Of a stretch of DNA of 64,000 bases, positions 51,794-60,609 are shown one piece after another. Source of the stretch: Clostridium sp. TW13 (GTDB lineage Bacteria > Bacillota > Clostridia > Clostridiales > Clostridiaceae); the NCBI RefSeq assembly GCF_024345225.1, contig NZ_BROD01000001.1, forward strand, positions 1,746,362 to 1,810,361, given 5' to 3'. Made by a program: the position numbers and the translations under genes. Under the pieces are notes generated by a model, which searched no databases, was not told the origin of the DNA, and was given only the letters and a program-made list of their open reading frames with translations. Positions within the stretch are counted from its first letter, which is position 1. The number at the start of each line of letters is the position of its first letter.

Positions 51794-52612
51794 TTATAGT
51801 ATTTTTTGTTCTATAGTTCTCTTTGAAAAGCCATGGTATCCAAGTTTAAATTCTTCTTCTAATCCTAATACACCTTTTGTTTTCCAGCAATTCACAAGAT
51901 AGAACATTCCGCACATACAAGCATATTTTTCTTCATAGTTACCAAATATAGCATCATATAGAAACCTCTTTTGTTCAATAGCATCTGTAGCTCTTAGCGC
52001 TGATTTCATTATCTGCATATTTTTATCCTTTACTTTCTTCCACTTTTCGTTGTTCCAGTCAATTTCATCAATTTCTTTATTCTCAAAAGATATTAGATGT
52101 GCAAACCCTTCATGAAAAGTATTTGCGTCAAGATTAGTTAAATAATCATTGCTTTGTGTATCATCATCAATACCTTTAATTGTGGCTCCTATACATATAT
52201 GACATAACTCATGAGTCAACAAGTTATGGACTAAACTTGAAATATCACATGTTCCTTCATACTTTGTCCATATACCTAAATCTAAAATGACATTATTATA
52301 TCCATCAGGTGCCTTTAAAACCGTAGCATCATTAGGTTCTGGAAAGCCCACAATAAGGTTTACTGTAACTTCATGTATAATTTTCTCCCAATCTGGAAAT
52401 AACATATCCCATATTTTTGAATTACATGGTACAAAATCCTCTATAATTTCTTTAATTTTCTCAAAAATCCGTTGCACTGATTTTATATGCTCACGCTTAT
52501 ATGATGGTTCCACGAACATGTGCCCTTGTTGTTGAAAAAACCATTGTTCTTTATAATAGTCTATAGATTTACCATCTATATAATCGCAAACAATATCTGA
52601 GTTAATTTTCAT
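51794..52612 (-). CDS. Uncharacterised HELCH-motif (zinc metalloprotease-like) protein
   Basis: The 272-residue protein has LVHNLLTHELCHICIGATIKG near residue 130, an HEXXH helix, and a second segment TFHEGFAHLISFEN about 40 residues on that can supply a Glu/His ligand. This spacing suits gluzincin-type metallopeptidases. No signal peptide is visible. GGAGGAG precedes the ATG at 52612; the ORF extends five codons further. I do not recognise the family. It shares no obvious similarity with the HEXXH proteins at 9041 and 61076 beyond the motif. Confidence 0.6.
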   Translation of the reverse strand: MKINSDIVCDYIDGKSIDYYKEQWFFQQQGHMFVEPSYKREHIKSVQRIFEKIKEIIEDFVPCNSKIWDMLFPDWEKIIHEVTVNLIVGFPEPNDATVLKAPDGYNNVILDLGIWTKYEGTCDISSLVHNLLTHELCHICIGATIKGIDDDTQSNDYLTNLDANTFHEGFAHLISFENKEIDEIDWNNEKWKKVKDKNMQIMKSALRATDAIEQKRFLYDAIFGNYEEKYACMCGMFYLVNCWKTKGVLGLEEEFKLGYHGFSKRTIEQKIL

Positions 52613-52715
52613 ATAAATCTCCTCCATGACACATAAAAATATAATCGAATAGTTTATTCTTAAAATGTAAGAGTATCTTTTCAGATACTCTTTCCTTCAT
52701 TCATAAATATTAATA

Positions 52716-54392
52716 TTATAATTTAATCTTCTCAACAATTTCCTTCATAAAACCATCTTCAAATGGACTCTTAAGTCCAACATTATGAAGCATGTTAGGG
52801 AAATAATCCTTAGCTGACTGCAAACAGAATGCAAGATACTTATCCCAAGCAACCTTGTAATCTTCATCCATTCTTGTTTTGAATTGAAGTGCACAAGTTT
52901 GAGCAAGACAATAATCAATGTAGTAGAATGGCCAGTTATATATATGTTGTTGTAATTGCCAAGTACGTCCATCTCCATAGAATTTATCATCATTAAAATC
53001 AAGATGTGGTTTATATTCCTTCTCTAATTGCTTCCAAACTTCTCTTCTTTCAGCAGGAGTAAGTTCTGGCTTTGTATATATTATTTCTTGGAATTCATCA
53101 ACCATAGATCCATATGGTATGAAGGCTATAGCATCTTCAAGGTGCATTTTTCTATAGTCATCTGCTCTATGTCCAAAGAATAACTCCATCCACTTCTCTG
53201 CGAAAAATTCCATTGACATTGAGTGAACTTCTGCTGTTTCACTAGTTATATCATTATTCTCCATTATCTCATCATTTCTTGTTATAAAGCCTTGAAAAGC
53301 ATGACCACATTCATGGGTTATAACATCTATATCACCACTAGTACCATTGAAGTTAGCAAAAACAATTGGTGCCTTATAAAGTAAAAGCATATCCATAAAA
53401 CCACCTGGTATTTTATTTGCTCTTCCTAATACATCAAATAATTCATGCTTTAACATAAAGTCAAAGAATTCTTTTGTCTCAGGTGACAATTCACTGTACA
53501 TTTTTTGTCCTGATACAAAAATATCATCAGCAGTTCCTGTAGGAGCAGGATTTCCATCAAGGAAGTAAACTCCTTCGTCAACATATTCAAGTTTTTCTAA
53601 GCCAAGACGTTTTCTTCTTTCTTCATGCATTTTAGATGCAAGTGGAACTAGATATTTCTTTACTTGATTTCTAAAGTTAGCTACATCATTTTTGTCATAT
53701 GAATTACGTTTCATATTGTAATAACCTAATTCAACATAATTCTCATAGCCCATTGCTTTAGCCTGTTCATTACGATTTTTCACAAGTTTATCGTAAATCT
53801 CATCTAATTCATTTGCTATGGTAAGTAACTTTTCACTTCTAGCCCTTGAAGCTTCAATTCTTGTTGCTCTATCTTTAGATCTTACATATTTTCCTAGCAA
53901 AGAAAGGTTAAGAGTTTCCCCTCTAAATTCTACTTTTGTTTGTGCTACTAGCTTGTTATATTTTGATGTAAGATTATTTTCTTCCTGCTTAAGTGGAATA
54001 AGTACATCATTAAATGATTTTATTTGTATTTCAATATTTTTAAAAGGAACTTTGCCAATTTTACTTTCTAAATACTCTCTATATTCAGATTCAAAAAGCA
54101 TTTTCTTATATTTTACTTCGAAACTTTCAATTTTAGGAGATATCTCATCATAATAGTCCTGTTCAGCTTCGTAAAATTTATCTGATACATCCCCACTATG
54201 TCTCATTTCAGTTAAAACTATAGCAGTTCTCATCTTTTCCATTAATCCATAGTATTTTTTATGAACTAAAAATTGCTCTTCCCCACTTTTAGCAGCTTTG
54301 AACCCTTCAATAATTTTTTCAGCTTCTTTTTGAAAAGATTCAATTGTTATTCTTTCATAAGGAAGTTCTGCTAATTTAAAATTTTCTTCCAT
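52716..54392 (-). CDS. pepF: M3-family oligoendopeptidase (PepF-like)
   Basis: The protein has 558 residues from the ATG at 54392 (GGGGGC upstream). The zinc site is VITHECGHAFQGF near residue 365, with the third ligand Glu in ITSETAEVHSMSMEFF about 25 residues later, and the substrate-binding tyrosine region YNWPFYYIDYCLAQ. The N-terminal helical lid is of normal length. It degrades peptides in the cytoplasm. The gene is intact. Pieces of a second, decayed copy of this gene lie 1.7 kb upstream at 56117-56195. Confidence 0.88.
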   Translation of the reverse strand: MEENFKLAELPYERITIESFQKEAEKIIEGFKAAKSGEEQFLVHKKYYGLMEKMRTAIVLTEMRHSGDVSDKFYEAEQDYYDEISPKIESFEVKYKKMLFESEYREYLESKIGKVPFKNIEIQIKSFNDVLIPLKQEENNLTSKYNKLVAQTKVEFRGETLNLSLLGKYVRSKDRATRIEASRARSEKLLTIANELDEIYDKLVKNRNEQAKAMGYENYVELGYYNMKRNSYDKNDVANFRNQVKKYLVPLASKMHEERRKRLGLEKLEYVDEGVYFLDGNPAPTGTADDIFVSGQKMYSELSPETKEFFDFMLKHELFDVLGRANKIPGGFMDMLLLYKAPIVFANFNGTSGDIDVITHECGHAFQGFITRNDEIMENNDITSETAEVHSMSMEFFAEKWMELFFGHRADDYRKMHLEDAIAFIPYGSMVDEFQEIIYTKPELTPAERREVWKQLEKEYKPHLDFNDDKFYGDGRTWQLQQHIYNWPFYYIDYCLAQTCALQFKTRMDEDYKVAWDKYLAFCLQSAKDYFPNMLHNVGLKSPFEDGFMKEIVEKIKL

Positions 54393-54515
54393 TATTTTGC
54401 CCCCTAACACTAATTAATTTATTATTTATATACTTCCTATTATATAATGTTTTTTACAACATTTCCATATATAACTTCTGCTATGCTTATCCTAGTTCTC
54501 CTTTAGCAATTATGA

Positions 54516-55082
54516 CTATTTACTACCTTTTATGTTTTTTAACCAGTTATAATCTTCTTTTATTTCTTCTTCATTTTTATAAAGATTCATGATTTTTCCT
54601 AATTCAATAGCAAACTCTACATATGCTTTTCCTATTGACGTGATAATATTACCATCTATAACAACATCTTCATTTACAATATTTATTTTCTCAAAAATAT
54701 GCTTATTGCTTTCATTTACTACAAATCCTTCACTATCTCCATTAGCTCTCTTATTATTTAGTAACCCATAATAAGCCATAAGCTCAGTTCCCCCACAAAT
54801 ACCTGCAATAATTTTATTTTTTTCATTTAATTTTAACATAAAATCTTTTAATTCTGTCTTTTCATATAATATAGATGAATCACCTCCTGGAATAATAAAG
54901 AGATCAACATCATTTGGATTTATTTCTTCTAATGTTTTATCTGGTAGATATTTTTGATTCTCCTCACTTATATAAACACGATCCTCTAATGCAACTGAAA
55001 TAGCATTTTTTTTAAATGTGTTAAATGCAAACACAACCTCAAATTCACAAAATCCATCATAATAAAGTACACATACATTCAT
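54516..55082 (-). CDS. DJ-1/PfpI family protein
   Basis: The protein has 188 residues from ATG 55082 (GGGGGA upstream). The class I glutamine amidotransferase-like fold starts MNVCVLYYDGFCEFEVVFAF. The nucleophile elbow is IIAGICGGTELMAYYG (Cys), preceded by the acidic DLFIIPGG. This subgroup resembles the ligand-sensing or glyoxalase-like DJ-1 proteins. It lies directly behind the WYL regulator gene on the same strand, with a 13-bp palindrome in between, so it is probably regulated by it. Catalytic function is unproven. Confidence 0.85.
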   Translation of the reverse strand: MNVCVLYYDGFCEFEVVFAFNTFKKNAISVALEDRVYISEENQKYLPDKTLEEINPNDVDLFIIPGGDSSILYEKTELKDFMLKLNEKNKIIAGICGGTELMAYYGLLNNKRANGDSEGFVVNESNKHIFEKINIVNEDVVIDGNIITSIGKAYVEFAIELGKIMNLYKNEEEIKEDYNWLKNIKGSK

Positions 55083-55127
55083 TCTATTAATTCCCCCATT
55101 TATCATTTTACTTTTTCATTATAAAGC

Positions 55128-55159
55128 ACAATGACTGACAACTATGTGTCAGTCATTGT
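55128..55159. promoter_or_regulatory. Palindrome between the WYL regulator and the DJ-1 gene
   Basis: Perfect 13-base arms, acaatgactgaca (55128-55140) and tgtcagtcattgt (55147-55159), flank a 6-base loop. It includes the WYL stop codon. No long T run follows, so it may be an operator for the DJ-1 gene rather than a terminator. Confidence 0.6.
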
Positions 55160-56072
55160 ATTTCAAATATATATTTTTTATATATTCACTCATTTCTTTT
55201 CTTAATTTCATTGGAGATACTACCTCACAATAGTCTCCAAAGCTTAAAATGAATTTTTTTAGTCCTTCATCATCTGGATATAAATCTTTAACTAGATATT
55301 CTCCATTCTCCAAAGCAGTAATTGCATCCTTAAGAAAATATTCACTTAATTGAGCCCCTATTTTATTTGAAAACTTTAATGTTACTAAAATACTATTTTT
55401 ATCATAGCTATCACTAAATATTTTTTCTAATTTCTCTTTTGAAATTAATCTCTTTTCAAAACTATCCCCTAAGCTTAAATTTCTTACTCTAACAAGCTTG
55501 AATTTTCTATAATCATTTCTTATTTTACAGAAACCAATAATATACCAATCACCACCAGCAAATTGTATCTGAATTGGTTCTATTATTCTTTTTTCATAAT
55601 TCAATCGTCTATTTATATATTGAAATTCTAATAACTTACTTTCTTCTATTGCTTTGTTTATTAGAAATAAATACTCTCTAAGTTCTGGTTCCATACTAAA
55701 ATGAGACATGTTTATGTTGAGATTATCATCTTGTTGGTTCTCACTACCATGTAATGATTGAAACTTAATAACTATATCATTAAATTTAGGATTCTTACCA
55801 AATAGAAACTTTAGATTCTCCATTACTGCTATTAATGGTTCAATTTCTTTCTTATTAAAGAATATATTATTTAGGTTGTAATCCCCCATAATGTAATAGC
55901 CTCCACCCTTACCACCTGTAGCGGCTATAGGAACTCCTGCTTCACTTATTTTTTCTATATCACGATATATTGTTCTCAGTGATACCTCAAAATGCTCAGC
56001 CAGCTCGTGTCCTGTCACTAAACCTTTTTGAGAAATTATTATTAAAATTGATAATAATCTGTTTGATCTCAT
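55149..56072 (-). CDS. HTH/WYL-domain transcriptional regulator (YafY-like)
   Basis: The 307-residue protein has an N-terminal DeoR-like helix-turn-helix (GLVTGHELAEHFEVSLRTIYRDIEKI) with a wing (GVPIAATGGKGGGYYI). The central WYL domain starts FQYINRRLNYEKRIIEPIQI and includes DWYIIGFCKIRNDYRKF. The C-terminal WCX extension follows. WYL domains bind nucleic acid or nucleotide ligands. It is upstream of and co-directional with the DJ-1/PfpI gene. The ATG at 56072 has only a weak ribosome binding site. Confidence 0.88.
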   Translation of the reverse strand: MRSNRLLSILIIISQKGLVTGHELAEHFEVSLRTIYRDIEKISEAGVPIAATGGKGGGYYIMGDYNLNNIFFNKKEIEPLIAVMENLKFLFGKNPKFNDIVIKFQSLHGSENQQDDNLNINMSHFSMEPELREYLFLINKAIEESKLLEFQYINRRLNYEKRIIEPIQIQFAGGDWYIIGFCKIRNDYRKFKLVRVRNLSLGDSFEKRLISKEKLEKIFSDSYDKNSILVTLKFSNKIGAQLSEYFLKDAITALENGEYLVKDLYPDDEGLKKFILSFGDYCEVVSPMKLRKEMSEYIKNIYLKYND

Positions 56073-56116
56073 AATAAAAATTCGTTTTTAACTCCTCTTG
56101 CATTTGTATACACATT

Positions 56117-56195
56117 ATAATCCTTAGCTGGCTGAAAGCAGAATGCGCTGGGCCCAGGTATTTCTTTACTTTATTTTTAAAGTTAGCTACCTCAT
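56117..56195 (-). pseudogene. Remnant of a second M3 peptidase gene (two fused fragments)
   Basis: On the minus strand bases ~56155-56195 encode NEVANFKNKVKKYL, matching NDVANFRNQVKKYL of the intact pepF (53650-53690). Directly after, in another frame, come AFCFQPAKDY, matching AFCLQSAKDY (52805-52835). About 840 bp between these parts are missing, and the junction carries the GC-rich cgctgggcccagg. DNA identity to the intact gene is high. It looks like the scar of a pepF-like copy after deletion. Confidence 0.7.
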
Positions 56196-56201
56196 TCTAA
56201 A

Positions 56202-56750
56202 TTATTTAGTAAAACCTAACCATTCTTCTTCCACCATAGCATACAGATAAGCATCATGCCAAATAGGATTTCCGTCAGAATCCCTTTTAAAAAAGGCTGG
56301 CTTTGTAAAATGTGCTTCTCTTCTCATTTTTAATCTCTCCAATAGATTTGATGAAGCAGTATTTAGTGGATTACACTTACCTATAATCCTATGAGCACCT
56401 TGCTGTTCAAAGCCATATATTAAAATCTGCTTACAACCTTCTGTGGCATAGCCATTACCATAATATTTAGGATTAAAAACATATCCGATTTCCCATGTAA
56501 GAAAATCTCTAGGCTCTTGTTGTTGAAAATAAATATTGCCTATTAATTTATTGCTTTCTTTTAAGCAAACAGCCCAAAAAGCTGGATTTTGTGAACGATT
56601 TATAGTCTCTTTTTTGCATGCATCTTCAGTAAAAACACAGTATGGTTCATATTTGACTACAGATTCTTGAGAAAGATATTCAAATAAATCCTGCCAATCC
56701 TCCGCTTTAAATCTTCTAATAATAAGTCTTTCTGTTTCCATTTCTAACAC
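56202..56750 (-). CDS. GNAT-family N-acetyltransferase (RimJ/RimL-like)
   Basis: The 182-residue Acetyltransf_3 protein has METERLIIRRFKAEDWQDLF at the start, FWAVCLKESNKLIGNIYFQ in the middle and WEIGYVFNPKYYGNGYATEGC as the acetyl-CoA segment. The tail NTASSNLLERLKMRRE and HDAYLYAMVEEEW is normal. The GTG at 56750 is 8 bases from GGAGG; an ATG three codons later is the alternative. The substrate is unknown. Confidence 0.87.
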   Translation of the reverse strand: MLEMETERLIIRRFKAEDWQDLFEYLSQESVVKYEPYCVFTEDACKKETINRSQNPAFWAVCLKESNKLIGNIYFQQQEPRDFLTWEIGYVFNPKYYGNGYATEGCKQILIYGFEQQGAHRIIGKCNPLNTASSNLLERLKMRREAHFTKPAFFKRDSDGNPIWHDAYLYAMVEEEWLGFTK

Positions 56751-57070
56751 ATTTGTTTCCTCCCTATTTTTATGGAGGAATAAAATTCTAATATACCTTT
56801 TCCTCCATTTTAATTGATAAAATTTTAGTATCTATATTCATCTACATCACTCCATTCATAAATTTACAGTTAAACTATATTTAAGTAGTTAACTATCTCG
56901 ATTATAACATCTTAATTATACTCATACAACTAATGTTAACTACGGATAGTATTGCATTTACTTATATTATAAAATACTAGTTTTTATAGATCCGTCAGAA
57001 ACAAAATCTATTATATGTAAAACAGGTAGTGAAAATTTAAATTCAATTTTCACTACCTGTTTTGCTTTAC
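56751..57070. other. Intergenic region with a terminator at 57019-57063
   Basis: The only strong structure is the terminator stem aaaacaggtagtgaaaat (57019-57036) with its 18-base complement at 57046-57063. It ends the gene at 57071 on the minus strand. A shorter hairpin pairs atggaggaa (56772-56780) with ttcctccat (56800-56808) near the GNAT ribosome binding site. No ORF or RNA gene was recognised in the rest. Confidence 0.7.
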
Positions 57071-57898
57071 TTAAAGAGTTATACCAGGAAACATCAGTTT
57101 TTTTTCTACTTCAATATATCCAAATGATTCGTAAAGTCTTACTGCTCTTTTATTTAATAACCATACTTCAAGTCTTGATTTATTAAGACCATTTGAGAGA
57201 AAATAATTAAAAATATACTTCATTATTTCTTTAGATAATCCTTTTCCTCGTTGTTCTGATAATACAAATACAGTTTCTATATACCCAAAGCCATCCTTTT
57301 CAAAAACTGTACATCCACCTTGCAGTTTGCCATCAATATAAAAAGCAATATTTCTAAAGTAATTATGTTTTCGCTGTTCTTCGTATTGTTCTTTATCTAA
57401 GGGACTTACAAAGATTTCATCGTACATAGATTTATACTTTTCAAACTCTTCATTGATACTAAAATTCATTTCCTCTATTGTTATATTTTCAGGAACTGTA
57501 TAGCTAAAATCTTTTGGAATTTCTGTCTCCATAATTATAGTATAATCTTCTTCAAAGCCATTTTTTATATAGAATTCATTCTTAACAGAATTATTCTCAA
57601 ATCCGGCATATATTCTAGCTTTTAATTCTGGTTTTTCTAAACGAAGTTCTTTGGCTCTTGAAAATACATTATCAAATAACTTTTTTTTCACTTCATCACC
57701 TAAGGAGTTGTCCATATTTTCTAAAATGTTTACGTCTATAAAAATGAGATATGGTGTATCCTGTGTTTGATGATAATTTACATTTGGATATGCATAAGCA
57801 CTGCCTAGATAATTTTCTTTATCATCAAAAGCTATAAATATATTTTCTTTACTATTCCCATATTGATCCTCATTAGGATTAATTATTTTAACTTGCAT
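57071..57898 (-). CDS. Tandem-GNAT acetyltransferase
   Basis: The 275 residues form two GNAT halves. The N-terminal half (NIFIAFDDKENYLGSAYAYPN ... YIKNGFEEDYTIIME) lacks an obvious acetyl-CoA loop. The C-terminal half is canonical: IAFYIDGKLQGGCTVFEKDG, YIETVFVLSEQRGKGLSKEIMKYIF and NKRAVRLYESFGYIEVEK. Only the second half is likely catalytic. It begins 14 bases after the AraC-type regulator gene and is probably in one transcript with it. Relatives include large two-domain aminoglycoside or antibiotic acetyltransferases; the substrate here is unknown. Confidence 0.85.
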   Translation of the reverse strand: MQVKIINPNEDQYGNSKENIFIAFDDKENYLGSAYAYPNVNYHQTQDTPYLIFIDVNILENMDNSLGDEVKKKLFDNVFSRAKELRLEKPELKARIYAGFENNSVKNEFYIKNGFEEDYTIIMETEIPKDFSYTVPENITIEEMNFSINEEFEKYKSMYDEIFVSPLDKEQYEEQRKHNYFRNIAFYIDGKLQGGCTVFEKDGFGYIETVFVLSEQRGKGLSKEIMKYIFNYFLSNGLNKSRLEVWLLNKRAVRLYESFGYIEVEKKLMFPGITL

Positions 57899-57912
57899 AT
57901 ACTTCCCCTATT

Positions 57913-58788
57913 CTATTTTCTTTTTACAGGAATCCACACTTCGCAAGTATAGGATTCATATTTATTATCATTCCAGTAATGCTTTTCCAAACAAGGTCCT
58001 TCCACTTGTTCAAATGCTGATGATGGAAACCACTCAGAATATATACGTCTCCATACATCTTCTACCAAAAGTTTATCAGGTAGTTTGCCTTTATCTTCAA
58101 ATACAACCCAAGTGTGTTCTTCTATATCTAGCATTGTATATTCTTTAGGTATACTCTTGTTATCAGGAACCTCCCAGCCCATCAAGAATCTCCTACTTCC
58201 ATCCTCATGAAAATCATAGTGAATTCCATCTAACATATGCATTTTAGGATACCCTAAAAATTCATTAATTCTATAATGAGTACCATCTTCCCAGATCCCA
58301 TCACAAAATTCTGGTATCTCTTTATAACAGGCATCGTTGACTGTATTTGTCAAAAAATCAACTCCAAAAACCTTAAATTGTCCTCTTTCTACGATTCTAT
58401 AGATCATCTCAGATCCCCCTTTAACGGATATTTGAAATGAGAGTTTTGGAAATGACTTAATTTTCACTTCACCTTTTCGAAGTGCTGAAGGAGTTGTACC
58501 ATGCAATCTTTGAAATGCCTTAGTAAAAGCGTCTGAACTTTCATATCCATATTTATAAGCAACATCTATTACTTTGCAATCCTTCGAAATCAGTTCCTCT
58601 GCCGCCATAGTTAATCTGCGATTTCTGATATACTCTGTCACCGTAAAACCTGTTAATGCATGAAACATTCGTTGAAAGTGGTAACGGGATGTAAAAGCAA
58701 CCTTAGCTATTTCATCTATACTCAGTTCTTCACTTAAATTAATCTCTATATATTCAATTGCATTATTCACCAAATTAAATATTTCCAA
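57913..58788 (-). CDS. AraC-family regulator fused to a GyrI-like ligand-binding domain
   Basis: From TTG 58788 (GGAGG 8 bases upstream) the protein has 291 residues. The N-terminal AraC domain has TSRYHFQRMFHALTGFTVTEYIR and YGYESSDAFTKAFQRLHGTTP. The C-terminal GyrI-like/effector-binding domain starts YRIVERGQFKVFGVDF and ends YESYTCEVWIPVKR. This is the Rob/BltR-like arrangement for sensing hydrophobic drugs. The downstream tandem GNAT (14-base gap) is the probable target. The DNA-binding half is a paralogue of that at 17156. Confidence 0.88.
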   Translation of the reverse strand: MEIFNLVNNAIEYIEINLSEELSIDEIAKVAFTSRYHFQRMFHALTGFTVTEYIRNRRLTMAAEELISKDCKVIDVAYKYGYESSDAFTKAFQRLHGTTPSALRKGEVKIKSFPKLSFQISVKGGSEMIYRIVERGQFKVFGVDFLTNTVNDACYKEIPEFCDGIWEDGTHYRINEFLGYPKMHMLDGIHYDFHEDGSRRFLMGWEVPDNKSIPKEYTMLDIEEHTWVVFEDKGKLPDKLLVEDVWRRIYSEWFPSSAFEQVEGPCLEKHYWNDNKYESYTCEVWIPVKRK

Positions 58789-58984
58789 AATTCTTACCTC
58801 CATTAAAGTATACATATCTACAAAGACTTCTACCCGTCCACTTGTGCTTTAACTTGTCTTACTATATACATAAACCAATTACACCTTTTATGATATAGGG
58901 TTGTTATATACAAATGCTACATATGCCATTTTCAATTTTTCACCAAACTAAATTTAGACTATTAATTATTTGAATTATAGAATT

Positions 58985-59548
58985 TTATATATTTACATAT
59001 TCACTTTTTAATATCGAACAAATAACCAAATCATTTCTTGCTCCAGACTCTTTATCTATTCTTCTATTCCTTAAAATTCCATCGTGTTTCATCCCCAATT
59101 TTTGTAATAGTTTTGCTGATGCCTTATTAGTAATGTTATATTTAGCCTCAACCAAATAAAAATCCTCATGACAGAATAAATAATCTAATACTTTTTTCAA
59201 TGCTTCTGAAGCATAACCTTTATTCCACCATTAAGAGCCAAGCATATAAGCAATTTCACACATTTCCACAGACGCAAACGAAGCATCTACAGTTATGATA
59301 CCAATTATATCTCCAGTATTTTTGACTTCTATAGCCCATATATAAGTGCATTTATCTTCATATAATTGTATCCAATGGGTTATCATATTTTCTGTATCAC
59401 TTTTCTTTTTATGTGGATAATAAGCAAGGTATTTTGAAGAATTAGTATCAGATGCCCAATTAGTAAAGCTTTGCTCTATATCTTCTTTAACAAATCTTCG
59501 TAAATTCAATCTATCTGTCTCTATTAATATGGTTCCATTATTTTTCAA
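58985..59548 (-). pseudogene. GNAT acetyltransferase interrupted by a nonsense codon
   Basis: From TTG 59548 (AAGGAG upstream) the frame reads ETDRLNLRRFVKEDIEQSF through CEIAYMLGS and meets TAA at 59231-59233. The same frame continues WWNKGYASEALKKVLDYLF to the natural stop at 58985, ending CSILKSEYVNI. The acetyl-CoA loop (W-x-x-G-Y-A) lies right after the stop. One base change would restore a 187-residue protein. It is most similar in this window to the GNAT at 39204. Readthrough or sequencing error are alternatives. Confidence 0.75.
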
Positions 59549-59587
59549 TATGCCAATCTCCTTTATTAATTTAACACTACTATTCAT

Positions 59588-59912
59588 TAGATTATAATTT
59601 TAATATCACTCATTATAACATAGTTTGAAAAATATAACATTCAATATGCATACCACAACCATCTCTTTTTTTATTTTATATATGTTTTAAACATCGATCT
59701 AAAACATAATGTTAACGCTGTAAATAACACAATAACTTTTATATTATAACTAAGTTTTGGTTTAAAAGTTTACTTGTGTATAATCATATTTACATATACA
59801 TTTATGGTATAATATAGACACACCATTGTGCGAAATATTGCGTATCAAATTGAAACAAAATATAAATTATCTGAAAAAATACTGAATTTATTGAGATTGG
59901 AGAATTAAAATT
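59588..59912 (+). promoter_or_regulatory. Upstream region of cat with extended -10 promoter
   Basis: The region is AT-rich. TGGTATAAT (59805-59813) is a good extended -10, with no consensus -35 at ideal distance. The leader of about 95 bases to the ATG at 59913 has no strong hairpin and no obvious leader peptide of the kind that controls some Gram-positive cat genes. Nothing else is recognised between 59588 and 59800. Confidence 0.5.
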
Positions 59913-60560
59913 ATGGGATTTAATATAATTAATATGAATACTTGGGATAGAAAGGAATGCTTTAATCATTTCTTTAATAATGCAAAATGTACATACAGCG
60001 TAACTGTCAACATTGATATTACAAATCTTTATAATCATATAAAAACTAACAAATTGAGATTTTACCCAACTTTTACATGGGTTGTTTCAAAGGCTATAAA
60101 TAATTATCAGGAATTTAAGATGGCATTTGATGAAGAAGGTAGATTAGGTTTCTTTGATGAAATTGGTCCAAGCTATTCTGTGTTGAATGATAAAACTAAA
60201 GTTATGAGTGATATATATACCTCGTTTAATCCTGCATTTTTGAGTTTTTATAAAGATATGGACAATGCTCTAAATAGTTATAAGAAGGATACTAATTTTA
60301 CTACAAAGTTTGAAAATAACTTTTTTATTGTTTCATGTTTGCCTTGGTTTAACTACACATCATTTAATGTGAACAATGAAGGAAGCAGCCCTTTTCTATT
60401 TCCAATGGTAACATGGGGAAAGTTTTTTCAAGATGGCGATAAAATTATTATGCCATTAACTATTCAGGTTCATCATGCAGTTGCTGATGGATATCACTGT
60501 TCCTTGTTCTTTTCAGATATAACAGAAATGTCATTAAATCCAGAACAATATTTAAAGTAA
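59913..60560 (+). CDS. cat: Type A chloramphenicol O-acetyltransferase
   Basis: The 215-residue length and fold match CatA-type enzymes. The catalytic motif QVHHAVADGYH is near residue 185-195, and YPTFTWVVSKAIN and GPSYSVLND are conserved substrate-pocket segments. It transfers acetyl from acetyl-CoA to the 3-hydroxyl of chloramphenicol in a trimer. Clostridial chromosomes carry many such genes of uncertain physiological substrate. GGAG precedes the ATG. The following two plus-strand genes are 49 and 52 bases apart, so the three may form an operon. Confidence 0.88.
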   Translation: MGFNIINMNTWDRKECFNHFFNNAKCTYSVTVNIDITNLYNHIKTNKLRFYPTFTWVVSKAINNYQEFKMAFDEEGRLGFFDEIGPSYSVLNDKTKVMSDIYTSFNPAFLSFYKDMDNALNSYKKDTNFTTKFENNFFIVSCLPWFNYTSFNVNNEGSSPFLFPMVTWGKFFQDGDKIIMPLTIQVHHAVADGYHCSLFFSDITEMSLNPEQYLK

Positions 60561-60609
60561 ACTTAAAAGCATTTACGTGTCTAAATATTTGTAATTGGAG
60601 GAATGAAAT

